Source of the DNA: an uncultured Acidimicrobiales bacterium
GTDB taxonomy: Bacteria; Actinomycetota; Acidimicrobiia; Acidimicrobiales; SHLQ01
DNA: 64,000 bases
NCBI GenBank assembly: GCA_938015295.1
Contig: CALLQB010000023.1
Span: 113,227 to 177,226, forward strand
Reading direction: 5' to 3'
Positions 1-7,930 of this stretch are shown here, in pieces (within the stretch, counting starts at the first letter, position 1; every line of letters starts with the position of its first letter). The position numbers and the translations under genes are program-made. Under the pieces are notes generated by a model. That model saw nothing but the letters and a program-made list of their open reading frames with translations. It was not told the origin of the DNA and made no database searches.

Positions 1-536
1 GCGTCGAATTCAGCGTCGAACTCGGCGTCGAGAGGAAAGACTTCCGATACCTCGACATCACCGGTGGTCTCAACGCTGACGTCGGTGCCATCGCTAGAGA
101 TAGTCACCGAGGCCGCACCGTCGCCGAGTTCGATACTCTGCTCACCATCGGCGGTGAGCACAACGACCACGTTCTCTGCACTAGAGAACACCATGTCGCC
201 AAGCTCGACTTCGGTCATCTCGTCGAACTCGTCGAACTCGTCGAAGCCCATACAGGTATCGAACGCCTCGAAAGCTTCATCGAGCTCAGCAAGTGTGGTT
301 GGGTCAAAATCAGAGGCCTCAGATTCGGAGGCTTCGCCGACGACCACGGTCTGCACACGGTGCGAATCGCTACTCGGTTCCGACAAGGGACTGTCGTTAG
401 CTGCCGCGCTTTGCGCACCGGCCACCCCGACATCGAGCGCACTAGTGGCAAGCGGAACGCCTACCGCTAGCGCCATCGAGAGCATCGACACCACCATCAT
501 GGTCGTCACCTTTTTTCGCATCTTCTTGGTACGCAT
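1..536 (-). CDS. Secreted acidic protein of unknown function (3' end outside window)
   Basis: An ATG at 536 is preceded by a good ribosome site (GAAAGAGGA). It opens a reading frame with no stop before the left edge, so the C-terminus is missing. The first 10 residues are Lys/Arg-rich (MRTKKMRKKV), followed by a hydrophobic stretch and a likely cleavage site after about residue 35 (a Sec signal peptide). The mature part is very acidic and Asp/Glu/Ser-rich, with a short FDEFDEFDE repeat, one Cys and a beta-type valine-rich segment. I do not recognise a family. It diverges from the two-component system at 683, and the repeated CCTGAG motif between them suggests it may be a target of that system. 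The gene call is firm; the function is unknown. Confidence 0.75.
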   Translation of the reverse strand, partial: MRTKKMRKKVTTMMVVSMLSMALAVGVPLATSALDVGVAGAQSAAANDSPLSEPSSDSHRVQTVVVGEASESEASDFDPTTLAELDEAFEAFDTCMGFDEFDEFDEMTEVELGDMVFSSAENVVVVLTADGEQSIELGDGAASVTISSDGTDVSVETTGDVEVSEVFPLDAEFDAEFD

Positions 537-620
537 TACATCCTCTTTCGTTCCCCCGCTTCTGTCCGGGGTTAGTTGGTTTAAGCAGTTCGAACACTGA
601 ACGAGCCTGGCTGTGCGCAG

Positions 621-659
621 CCTGAGATCGCCTGAGAGGGTTCTCAGGTTCAACTCAGG
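621..659. promoter_or_regulatory. Repeated CCTGAG / CTCAGG motif, candidate response-regulator operator
   Basis: Two direct CCTGAG copies (621–626, 631–636; 10-base spacing) are followed by two inverted CTCAGG copies (643–648, 654–659; 11-base spacing). About one helical turn between half-sites is typical of OmpR/PhoB-type dimers bound head to tail. The block lies between the secreted protein (start 536) and the response regulator (start 683), 24 bases upstream of the latter. It could autoregulate the two-component operon and control the divergent gene. The repeats are seen directly; the role is inferred. Confidence 0.5.
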
Positions 660-682
660 AAGTTCCGGGCACACTGAGTGGT

Positions 683-1357
683 GTGAGAGTTCTGCTCGTC
701 GAAGACGAAACCCGCCTCGCCGCATCGATCGCCCGAGGCTTGGCCGCCGAAGGCATCGATACCGACGTTGCGCACGACGGCAACGATGGGCTTTGGCGCG
801 CTCGCGAGGGCAACTACGACGCCATCATTCTCGACATCATGCTCCCGGGCATGAACGGCTACGAAGTGTGCCGCACGCTTCGGGCTGAAGAGATCTGGAC
901 TCCAATCCTCATGTTGACCGCGAAGGAAGGCGAATACGACGAAGTTGATGCCTTTGAACTCGGCGCCGACGACTACCTCCGCAAACCCTTTTCCCACGCA
1001 GTGCTGGTCGCCCGGTTGCAGTCGCTTGCTCGGCGCATCGCTCCTGCCCGAGCAGCCGAGTTGCAGGTCGGCGACCTCGTACTCGACCCCGGTTCGCTCA
1101 CCTGTCTTCGAGGCAACGAAACGATCGAACTGAGCAAACGCGAGTTCTCGCTGCTCGAAGCGCTGATGCGTCGTTCACCCGATGTCGTGCCAAAACCAGA
1201 ACTCATCGACGTCGTCTGGGGCATGGATTTCGAAGGTGATCCGAACATCATCGAGGTGTATATGGGTTACCTGCGCAAGAAGGTCGACCGGCCGTTCGGC
1301 ACCACGTCGCTTCGGACGGTGCGGGGCGCCGGCTACCAGATGGTGGCCGATCGATGA
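683..1357 (+). CDS. OmpR/PhoB-family response regulator
   Basis: Two-domain DNA-binding response regulator of normal length (224 aa). The receiver domain occupies residues 1–115, with the acidic pocket VEDE at 6–9, phosphoacceptor Asp51 in ILDIMLPGMNG, Thr79 and Lys101 in LRKPF. The C-terminal winged helix runs from about 125 to 224 and ends with the usual RTVRGAGYQMV. The start is GTG at 683. The stop overlaps the start of the histidine kinase by four bases (ATGA), so the two are translationally coupled and are a cognate pair. A repeated CCTGAG motif just upstream suggests autoregulation. The signal is unknown; a cell-envelope role is plausible because a secreted protein diverges from it. 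Confidence 0.95.
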   Translation: MRVLLVEDETRLAASIARGLAAEGIDTDVAHDGNDGLWRAREGNYDAIILDIMLPGMNGYEVCRTLRAEEIWTPILMLTAKEGEYDEVDAFELGADDYLRKPFSHAVLVARLQSLARRIAPARAAELQVGDLVLDPGSLTCLRGNETIELSKREFSLLEALMRRSPDVVPKPELIDVVWGMDFEGDPNIIEVYMGYLRKKVDRPFGTTSLRTVRGAGYQMVADR

Positions 1358-2874
1358 ACTCGATGCGCGGCCGCCTCACCCTTTCCATCGTTGTGCTTAC
1401 CGCTATCCTCGCCTCGCTGGGTGTGCTCTTCGGTATGCGGTTCGTGGAAAACGACGTTGTGTCCGACGCCATCGACGGTCGCTTCGAGGAGTACGAGCTT
1501 TTCGGAGGCAGCCTCATCATGACCGATGCAGTGCTTGGTTCGGTTGAGTCGACCGATCTCGACCAACTGCCCGACAATGTCGAAGCCACGCTCTTTGCCG
1601 ATGACGTTTTCCAGGCCGAAGACATAGCGGCAACAATCACCAGCATCAGGACCATCGACACTTCGGGCTTTGATTTGGCGGGGCTGATCGGCGCAGAAAA
1701 GAACGACATCGTGCTACTTGAGTCGTTCACCGGTCGACGGTTTCCGGTCTCGCTCACTGGCGAAATCGTTACCGAACTTTCGCCCGACGACAGTTACGAC
1801 ATCATCCCGACCACCGCGTTAAACGAACTAGCGGTGAACCTCCTGCAGTTCTTGCCCGACCAGCCGAACCCGCGCGTCCGAAACGATGCAACCTTCGCGT
1901 ACCAAACACGGATCAACGCCAACGACGAGGCAGTCGGTTTCATCGTCGAGACGGGCGACATTCTCGACGCGGTCGCGTCGCTTCGTCGGGTGTTGTGGGG
2001 GGCGACCGTTGGGCTGGTGGTTCTCGCAGGACTCGCCACGTGGTTCCTTACCGGCCGGGCGCTGCGTCCCGTCGCGGCTATCACCAAACAGGTCGGTGAA
2101 ATCTCATCGGGCAACCTCGATCAACGGGTACCAGATCCAAGAGGGAAACACGACGAGATTGGCACGCTGGCCACCACGATGAACGGCATGCTCGACCGCA
2201 TCGAGCGTGGCGACCAGCAGCGCAGGCAGTTCGTCAGCGATGCGTCGCACGAGCTTCGCACCCCGGTTGCGGTTCTACGCAGCGAGGCCGAGGTGGCATT
2301 GCGCGCTCCACAGGCAACCACCGTTCCCGATCTTGCCGAGGCGGTTCTCGACGAAAGCAACCGCATGGGTGTGATCGTCGAAGACTTGCTCACGTTGGCA
2401 CGCGTCGACGAACAGAGCGCACAAAAGGCGCTAATGGAGGTCGACGTCGACGAGTTGGTACTGGCCGAAGCGGCACGGAAACGGCGACTACCGATTGAGC
2501 AGAGCGACGTTTCTGCCGGCCGGGTGCTTGCTCAAACCGATGAACTGAGCAGGGTCATCGTGCATCTGCTCGATAATGCTGTGCGGCATGGCCAGTCGCG
2601 GGTGGCCGTTGGTGTCGCTCCGAGCCGCGATAGCAAGTGGATTGAGCTCTGGGTCGACGACGACGGTGCCGGCGTGCCGATGGAAGATCGCGAGCGCATC
2701 TTCGAACGTTTCGTTCGCCTCGATGAGGCCCGTACCCGCGACACCGGCGGATCGGGTCTGGGACTGGCGGTGGTCGCAACAACAATTGCTCGCTTCGATG
2801 GCACCACCGAGGTCATCGACTCGCCGCTAGGCGGAGCAAGATTCCTGGTGCGGCTACCGGCGCTTGGTTCGTAG
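1354..2874 (+). CDS. Sensor histidine kinase with HAMP domain
   Basis: Membrane-bound partner of the preceding regulator (506 aa). Order: TM1 at about 8–28; an extracytoplasmic region to about 212 with no recognised sensor family; TM2 at about 213–233; HAMP at about 235–288; HisKA with His299 in SDASHELRTP; ATPase domain with N-box Asn408 (HLLDNAVRHG), G1 DDDGAG at 435–440 and G2 GGSGLGL at 465–471. All catalytic motifs are intact. It is a classical EnvZ-like kinase. The ATG lies inside the regulator's stop region. It is followed, tail to tail, by the PLP enzyme gene. Confidence 0.95.
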   Translation: MNSMRGRLTLSIVVLTAILASLGVLFGMRFVENDVVSDAIDGRFEEYELFGGSLIMTDAVLGSVESTDLDQLPDNVEATLFADDVFQAEDIAATITSIRTIDTSGFDLAGLIGAEKNDIVLLESFTGRRFPVSLTGEIVTELSPDDSYDIIPTTALNELAVNLLQFLPDQPNPRVRNDATFAYQTRINANDEAVGFIVETGDILDAVASLRRVLWGATVGLVVLAGLATWFLTGRALRPVAAITKQVGEISSGNLDQRVPDPRGKHDEIGTLATTMNGMLDRIERGDQQRRQFVSDASHELRTPVAVLRSEAEVALRAPQATTVPDLAEAVLDESNRMGVIVEDLLTLARVDEQSAQKALMEVDVDELVLAEAARKRRLPIEQSDVSAGRVLAQTDELSRVIVHLLDNAVRHGQSRVAVGVAPSRDSKWIELWVDDDGAGVPMEDRERIFERFVRLDEARTRDTGGSGLGLAVVATTIARFDGTTEVIDSPLGGARFLVRLPALGS

Positions 2875-2893
2875 CCGCAGCACCTCTTGACGT

Positions 2894-4072
2894 TTAGCCA
2901 GCGGCGCTCTGTACAACCTCGAGAAGCCGGCCGAGCTCGTCTTCGGTGTTGTAGTAGTGCGGCGACGCTCGCATCAGTGTGCCGAGGTTTCGTGCGCCGG
3001 TATCAAAACGTGCGTACTCGGGCACCGAAACCGACGTGTTCACGCCGGCGGTCTGCAACGTCGCATGGAGTTCGTGAGCATCGACGCCCTCGACCGAGAA
3101 CGTGACGATTGCACCTTTCACCTTCCCTTTGTCGTGCACCGCGACACCCGCCATATCTGACAGAGCGTCGCGAAGCTGTGCGCCGAGCTGTTGAGCTCGC
3201 TGCCACGTCTCGTCGACGCCGAGACCGATGGCGTACTCGGCTGCTGCGCCAAGACCGAGCTTGCCAGCAAAGTTGGTTTCCCAGTTTTCGAAGCGTTTGG
3301 CCGACGGCTCGATCGAGTAGGTCGTGTCGCTGGTCCAGGTCGCGGCATGAAGATCAAGCAACGGCGGTTCGATGCGCTCGATCCACTCGGTGGCGACATA
3401 CAGAAAGCCGGTGCCGCGCGGTCCACGAAGAAACTTCCGTCCAGTCGCTGACAACACATCGCACCCAAGCGAAGCGACATCAATCGGCACCTGACCGACC
3501 GATTGACACGCATCAAGAACGAAACACGTGTCGTAGCGGCGACAGAGCTGTCCAACCTCTTGTGCGGGGTTCACTAAACCGCCGCTCGTTGCCACATGGG
3601 TCAGCGCCACCATCGCCGCGCCAACCTCCAGTTCGGACTCAAGTTGTTCGAGCGATATTTGGCCCGTCTCATCGTCGCCGATCAGCACGATCTCGATGCC
3701 GTGCCGGTCGCGTAGTTGCAGGAGCGCGATTACGTTGCTCGCGTACTCTGACCGACCGGTGAGAACTCGATCGCCTCGTTTGAACGGAAACCCGTAGACC
3801 GCCATGTCCCAGGCACGAGTTGCGTTCTCGACCACGGCGACGTTTTCGCCCGGGACACCTATCAGCGCGCCGATCGACCCGTACACAGCCTCGAGGCGAT
3901 CCAAAGCCTCTGCTTTGGCCTCATAGCCACCGATCGCAGCCTCGCGGCGGAGAAAGTCGACCATGGTGTCGACCACAACTGTTGGCGGCAACGCGCTGCC
4001 CGCGTTGTTGAGATGCGCCACATTGGCGACGCCAGGGGTGGCATCGCGCACATCGGAAAGGGAAAAGGTCAT
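2894..4072 (-). CDS. Class V PLP-dependent aminotransferase / cysteine desulfurase-like enzyme
   Basis: 392 aa, fold-type I PLP enzyme. Asp187 in VLDACQSVGQ would contact the PLP nitrogen, and Lys213 in SATGRKFLRGPRG is the Schiff-base lysine. The N-terminal LNNAGSALPP matches the substrate-side loop of class V enzymes (cysteine desulfurases, isopenicillin-N-epimerase-like proteins). I see no conserved active-site Cys of IscS/SufS in the expected loop, so the substrate is open. It diverges from the SoxR-like regulator with only 23 bases between starts, which suggests SoxR control of this gene. The frame and family are firm; the reaction is not. Confidence 0.85.
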   Translation of the reverse strand: MTFSLSDVRDATPGVANVAHLNNAGSALPPTVVVDTMVDFLRREAAIGGYEAKAEALDRLEAVYGSIGALIGVPGENVAVVENATRAWDMAVYGFPFKRGDRVLTGRSEYASNVIALLQLRDRHGIEIVLIGDDETGQISLEQLESELEVGAAMVALTHVATSGGLVNPAQEVGQLCRRYDTCFVLDACQSVGQVPIDVASLGCDVLSATGRKFLRGPRGTGFLYVATEWIERIEPPLLDLHAATWTSDTTYSIEPSAKRFENWETNFAGKLGLGAAAEYAIGLGVDETWQRAQQLGAQLRDALSDMAGVAVHDKGKVKGAIVTFSVEGVDAHELHATLQTAGVNTSVSVPEYARFDTGARNLGTLMRASPHYYNTEDELGRLLEVVQSAAG

Positions 4073-4079
4073 TGGGCGA

Positions 4080-4095
4080 GGCTACGTTGCTAGCC
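4080..4095. promoter_or_regulatory. Short dyad between PLP enzyme and soxR-like gene
   Basis: GGCTA–6–TAGCC inverted repeat in the very short region between the divergent starts at 4072 and 4096. It is a possible operator of the adjacent MerR-family protein. It does not match the enterobacterial SoxR box, and five-base arms are weak evidence. Confidence 0.25.
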
Positions 4096-4578
4096 ATGAC
4101 GCCACCACCATCCAAGAAAAGCAGCGACATGCTGCCTATCGGCACCGTGGCGATGCGCGTCGGCATCTCGGTGTCGGCCATCCACTTCTACGAACGCAGC
4201 GGGCTGGTTAGCAGCGAACGTAACAAGGCGGGCCATCGTCGCTTCCGACGGGCAGCTATACGGCGTCTCTCGTTCATCCGATTCGCGCAAAGTCTTGGCT
4301 ATACCCTCGACGAGATCGGACAACAGCTCGCGACCCTTCCAACAGACTCAGCGCCCAGCGAACAAGACTGGCAGCGATTGGCGTCGCAGTTCAGCACCGA
4401 ACTCGACGAACGCATCGCAGGGTTGACGAGGCTACGCGAGAAGCTCGACGGCTGCATTGGGTGTGGCTGCCTTTCACTCGAGCGATGCGCCGTCTTTAAC
4501 GCCGACGATAGAGCCGAGACACTCGGGCTTGGTCCCCGGTTTCTGCTTGGCGACAGTCCGGCCGACCTCGACCGCTAA
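4096..4578 (+). CDS. soxR: SoxR-like redox-sensing MerR-family regulator
   Basis: MerR-type HTH starts at LPIGTVAMRVG and reaches the wing HFYERSGLV, then a dimerisation helix, then the SoxR cluster-binding motif CX2CXCX5C (Cys120, 123, 125 and 131 from this start). This arrangement is specific for the [2Fe-2S] SoxR group, which senses redox-cycling compounds in actinomycetes. The start is uncertain: ATG 4096 is used here. ATG 4129 gives the typical SoxR N-terminus but has a weak ribosome site, and a TTG at 4072 would overlap the divergent gene. Length of about 160 aa fits the family. Confidence 0.88.
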   Translation: MTPPPSKKSSDMLPIGTVAMRVGISVSAIHFYERSGLVSSERNKAGHRRFRRAAIRRLSFIRFAQSLGYTLDEIGQQLATLPTDSAPSEQDWQRLASQFSTELDERIAGLTRLREKLDGCIGCGCLSLERCAVFNADDRAETLGLGPRFLLGDSPADLDR

Positions 4579-4607
4579 CCACATGCGCACAAAGATCGAG
4601 GGGGCGT

Positions 4608-5573
4608 GTGGGCATGGACCGGCTTGACCTCGGCGACCTGTTCGCTGATGACGGCGACGGGTTTAACGAAGAGGTAGAGCAGACCTTGGGTATCGACCAG
4701 GTGTGTTCATCTACCGATTGGCTTCGCCCGTCCTTTGCGGTTTGGGCAGACAACGCCGAACCGGTACTGCTTCGTAGCGACGCGGGGTTCGTTGCGCTCT
4801 CGCTGCATGAGTTGGAAGATGGCAGGTCGGTGTTACTGGCACCAGAATCGATGTGGGGTTTTGGTTCGCCACTACTCTCTCGCCGACCGCAGGAGTTGGT
4901 CGGCGATCTCGCAGAGTTTCTTGCCCGGGCCAGTGATTGGGATCTTGCGGTACTTCCTGGACTTGGGCAGGACAGCCCGCTGGAGACAGCCTTGCGAAAC
5001 AGGCTAGGCGAACGCTTCCGATTGTTTGAGGGGCCCGATATGACGCGTTGCAGAGTTGAGTTGCATCGCTACGCAAACGGGCAGACCTCGAAGCGGCGAC
5101 GCGAGCTACAACGCATCAAGCGGCGCGCTGCCGATGCTGGCGTTGTCGTTTCGGCGCCACCGGTGCCGGTCGACCGGGCTGCCACCTTCGACCGAATCCT
5201 CGACATCGAACGTCGAAGCTGGAAAGGCCGGCAGGGTTCAGGGCTGGTTGAACCAGTGCTGCAGAACTTCTACCGGACAATGCTTGAGCATCTCGCCGAC
5301 GACCGGATTCGGGTGCTCTTTGCGACGGTTGGCACGATCGACGCGGCCTATATCCTCGGCCACCTGCGGGGCACCACGTATCGGGGACTGCAACTGAGCT
5401 ACGACGACGAGTTCGCGCACCTGTCTTTGGGGTCGGTTCTCCAGACAGAGGAAATTTCGCGCTCGATAGCGGCAGGGTTGTCGCTGTACGACCTCGGAAT
5501 GGACATGCCGTACAAGCGACATTGGGCCACGACGAGCTTTACGACGCGTGCGACGATTGTGGTGGCCAACTAG
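4608..5573 (+). CDS. GNAT-fold acetyltransferase of the BioF2/CelD-like type
   Basis: 321 aa from GTG 4608 (ATG 4614 is an alternative two codons in). The C-terminal half resembles the Acetyltransf_6 (CelD/FemAB-like) fold: FDRILDIERRSWKGRQGSG, then LADDRIRVLFATVG, YILGHLRGTTYRGLQLSYD, and an ending LYDLGMDMPYKRHW. Such proteins transfer acyl groups in polysaccharide or peptidoglycan modification, or act as uncharacterised GNATs. It is on its own between soxR and the convergent beta-helix gene, whose stop it overlaps by four bases. The acceptor is unknown. Confidence 0.75.
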   Translation: MGMDRLDLGDLFADDGDGFNEEVEQTLGIDQVCSSTDWLRPSFAVWADNAEPVLLRSDAGFVALSLHELEDGRSVLLAPESMWGFGSPLLSRRPQELVGDLAEFLARASDWDLAVLPGLGQDSPLETALRNRLGERFRLFEGPDMTRCRVELHRYANGQTSKRRRELQRIKRRAADAGVVVSAPPVPVDRAATFDRILDIERRSWKGRQGSGLVEPVLQNFYRTMLEHLADDRIRVLFATVGTIDAAYILGHLRGTTYRGLQLSYDDEFAHLSLGSVLQTEEISRSIAAGLSLYDLGMDMPYKRHWATTSFTTRATIVVAN

Positions 5574-7930
5574 GAATCGGCGCGTGGGATCTGCCGCAGA
5601 TTTCTGCTTTCGGCACGGCCCTTGCCGAACCGTGTGGTCATCGAGACGTTGCTTGCATCGCGCAGACGGCGCACGCCCCAGAACGGCCCTGAGCCCACAC
5701 GAAGATTGAAGCGCCCCCGCTGGCCCGCCACGTGCTGAGCGGCCACCACTTCATAGAGCTGACGTCGGCGGGTTCGGAAGATCGCGATCGCCGAACTTAG
5801 AGCGGTAGCGAGTACGAGCACCCACAGCGGCCACATGGGCAACGAGGCATCTTCGACGAGTTCGAGAATCGCGAGGGCCAACGCAATGACGTTGATTTCG
5901 GGCAATGCCGATGTGGTTTTGTCTTCGGCCCCGGTTGCGAGGGCGTCGGCGTTAGTCGTCGACGACGACGGGGTGTAGAGATTTCGAGCCGAGTCGACCA
6001 CACGTGCTTGCTGCGCTGCGCTTAAGACCTGGGGCGCAAGTGTGGTTGGGGGCGCGGTTGTTGCTGGGGTGTCAGATTCAACAAACCCGAGTTCGGGAGC
6101 TTCGGTGGTTGTCGGAGGCAGCGTCGTATCGGGAGGCAGCGTCGTATCCGGAGGCAGCGTCGTATCCGGAGGCAGAGTCGTATCGGTAGGCAGCGTCGTA
6201 TCGGGAGGCAGCGTCGTGGCTGGGGCGGCCGTGGTTGTCGAGCTAGTTGTGGTGGTCGACGTGGTCGTGGCTGCTGGAGGCTGACGGGTTGTCGTCGGCG
6301 CAACCGTCGTCGTGGTCGGAGGCGCCGCCGTTGTAGTCGGGGCCGTGGTGGTCGGGGCCTTGGTAGTCGGAGGCGCCGCCGTTGTAGTCGAGGTGGTGGT
6401 AGTCGCTTTGAGCGTTGTTGGCGGAGCGACCGTCGTAACCGGCGTTGAGGTCGTAGTCGAGGTCGAGGTCGAGCTGCTCGTGGTGGTGGTAGTAGTCGGC
6501 GCCAAAGTAGTTGGCGGAGCGACCGTCGTCACCGGCGTTGTGGTTGTCGTGGTCGTCGAGGTGGTTGTCGTAGTCGTGGTTGTGGTCGTTGTGGTCGTGG
6601 TCGGTGGTACCGAGACGAGCTGCACCACAGTGTTCATCGAGAACTCACTCGTCGAAAGCAGTCCGCTGCAAGAGGCATCGGCGCACTCGTGCAGAACCGC
6701 ACTGACAAGCGTCGACGGACTTCCTATCGTCACGTCCTCAAGCTGTGTTCCCCCGCCGTGAGACACGATTCCCTCAAAAAGAATCGGCCCTGTTTCACCA
6801 AACCCGCTTGCGTGCGGCAAGGCACTGACATCAAAGACCTGCAACAAGTAGCTACCTGCCGGGTTCTCAACATCAACACGGAGATTTGTGACGCTTCCAT
6901 CGGTCTCTGCGGTCGAAATGGTTGGCTTGTTCAGCGTGTTGTTCGGGCCGCCATCGGCATCGGTACTGTCATTTGGCGTCTCGCCATCATCGCCGAGATC
7001 AATACCAAAAGCGTTGGCAAACATGTCGTTGTAAATAATGGTGTTCGACACACCGGCATCCGCGGTCAAGGTCACCGCAGGGCCACCGTTGTAGGCGATC
7101 TGGTTTGGTCCCGCGACGGTGCCAATCTGATTCAAGCGTGACCCAAGCTCAAGCAGGATGCCCGCTCCCGCATTCGGAAGCGGCGAACCATCGAGAGCAA
7201 CGCCGATTCGGTTCGAGGTCAACACGTTGAGAGTACTGGCCGACACCACGATGCCGGTGTTGTTCCCGCCAATCACGTTGCCGTTCACGATCGTCGAGTC
7301 CGAGTCCTCGAGGAACAAACCAATGTTGTTTCCACCGACCGCTGCCAGTGCGCCCTGCCCGGCAAACGACACCAGTTGGTTGTTTTGAATCAGCACGCCG
7401 GAGGTTCCGGGCACAACCACCGAGATACCCACGTTGAACCCACCAATCCCAAGCCCGCTCACCTCAGAGTCGGGTGCTGCGACGGTCAGCCCGGTAGCGC
7501 CAGCGCCTGTCGAGGTGCCGTCAAGTCTCACCGAGAGCATGGTGGCTTGGCCCCCACCTGCGTCGGGTTGTGTCGCACCGAGAATCCGGACACTGTCGGT
7601 TATCCATGGCAGCGGAAAGGTCGGGGCAATTGTCCACACTTTTGCCGACGTGTTGTAACCAGCGTCGGCCGAGTCGAGGTTAAACACAATTTCGTCTGCC
7701 CCAACAGTGGCGTTAGCTTCTTCGATCGCGGCGCGCAGAGAACATGATGAGACATCCGCCCCGCAGATGCCGTCGCCCGCAACCGGATCAAGCAGATCCT
7801 CTGTTGTCGTAACAACAAAGACCGTGGCGGACTCGGCGGGAAGGTTGGCTACGGCCGCGATGAGCAGCAATGCGAATCCAGTCGCGAGAAGAACACGACG
7901 AGTTACCTCGCCGAACAGGGCAATCGTCAC
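5570..7930 (-). CDS. Secreted/anchored beta-helix protein with CSLREA motif and Thr-rich stalk
   Basis: 786 aa cell-surface protein. It has an N-terminal signal peptide (residues about 8–32), then a CSLREA-type motif (GDGICGADVSSCSLRAAIEEA) that typically opens parallel beta-helix surface proteins. Right-handed beta-helix-type repeats (NNIGLFLEDS, NVIGGNNTGI) run to about residue 350, and a further beta domain to about 440. A Pro/Thr-rich stalk of about 200 residues follows, including PPDTTL repeats. Near the end comes a membrane segment (MWPLWVLVLATALSSAIAIF) with a basic cytoplasmic tail (RTRRRQ). Ligand and function are unknown. Its ATG overlaps the stop of the upstream kinase-like gene by four bases (ATGA), so the two are an operon. 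Confidence 0.85.
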   Translation of the reverse strand: MTIALFGEVTRRVLLATGFALLLIAAVANLPAESATVFVVTTTEDLLDPVAGDGICGADVSSCSLRAAIEEANATVGADEIVFNLDSADAGYNTSAKVWTIAPTFPLPWITDSVRILGATQPDAGGGQATMLSVRLDGTSTGAGATGLTVAAPDSEVSGLGIGGFNVGISVVVPGTSGVLIQNNQLVSFAGQGALAAVGGNNIGLFLEDSDSTIVNGNVIGGNNTGIVVSASTLNVLTSNRIGVALDGSPLPNAGAGILLELGSRLNQIGTVAGPNQIAYNGGPAVTLTADAGVSNTIIYNDMFANAFGIDLGDDGETPNDSTDADGGPNNTLNKPTISTAETDGSVTNLRVDVENPAGSYLLQVFDVSALPHASGFGETGPILFEGIVSHGGGTQLEDVTIGSPSTLVSAVLHECADASCSGLLSTSEFSMNTVVQLVSVPPTTTTTTTTTTTTTTSTTTTTTTPVTTVAPPTTLAPTTTTTTSSSTSTSTTTSTPVTTVAPPTTLKATTTTSTTTAAPPTTKAPTTTAPTTTAAPPTTTTVAPTTTRQPPAATTTSTTTTSSTTTAAPATTLPPDTTLPTDTTLPPDTTLPPDTTLPPDTTLPPTTTEAPELGFVESDTPATTAPPTTLAPQVLSAAQQARVVDSARNLYTPSSSTTNADALATGAEDKTTSALPEINVIALALAILELVEDASLPMWPLWVLVLATALSSAIAIFRTRRRQLYEVVAAQHVAGQRGRFNLRVGSGPFWGVRRLRDASNVSMTTRFGKGRAESRNLRQIPRADS
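6114..6221. repeat. Six 18-base tandem repeats coding (L)PPDTTL
   Basis: Six near-identical 18-base units of the type GGAGGCAGCGTCGTATCC lie in the stalk-coding part of the beta-helix gene and encode LPPDTT/LPTDTT hexapeptides. Copies differ by one or two bases. Being a multiple of three, length changes would keep the frame, so the stalk length could vary between strains. Confidence 0.9.

Noticed and set aside
64..600. 178-codon open frame on the plus strand
   Set aside because: It is the shadow of the minus-strand secreted protein, which has a proper signal peptide and ribosome site; the plus-strand product is Ser/Thr-rich low-complexity.
6312..6761. Val-rich plus-strand frame (VVVVEVVVV…)
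   Set aside because: It is simply the reverse complement of the Thr-rich stalk of the beta-helix gene.
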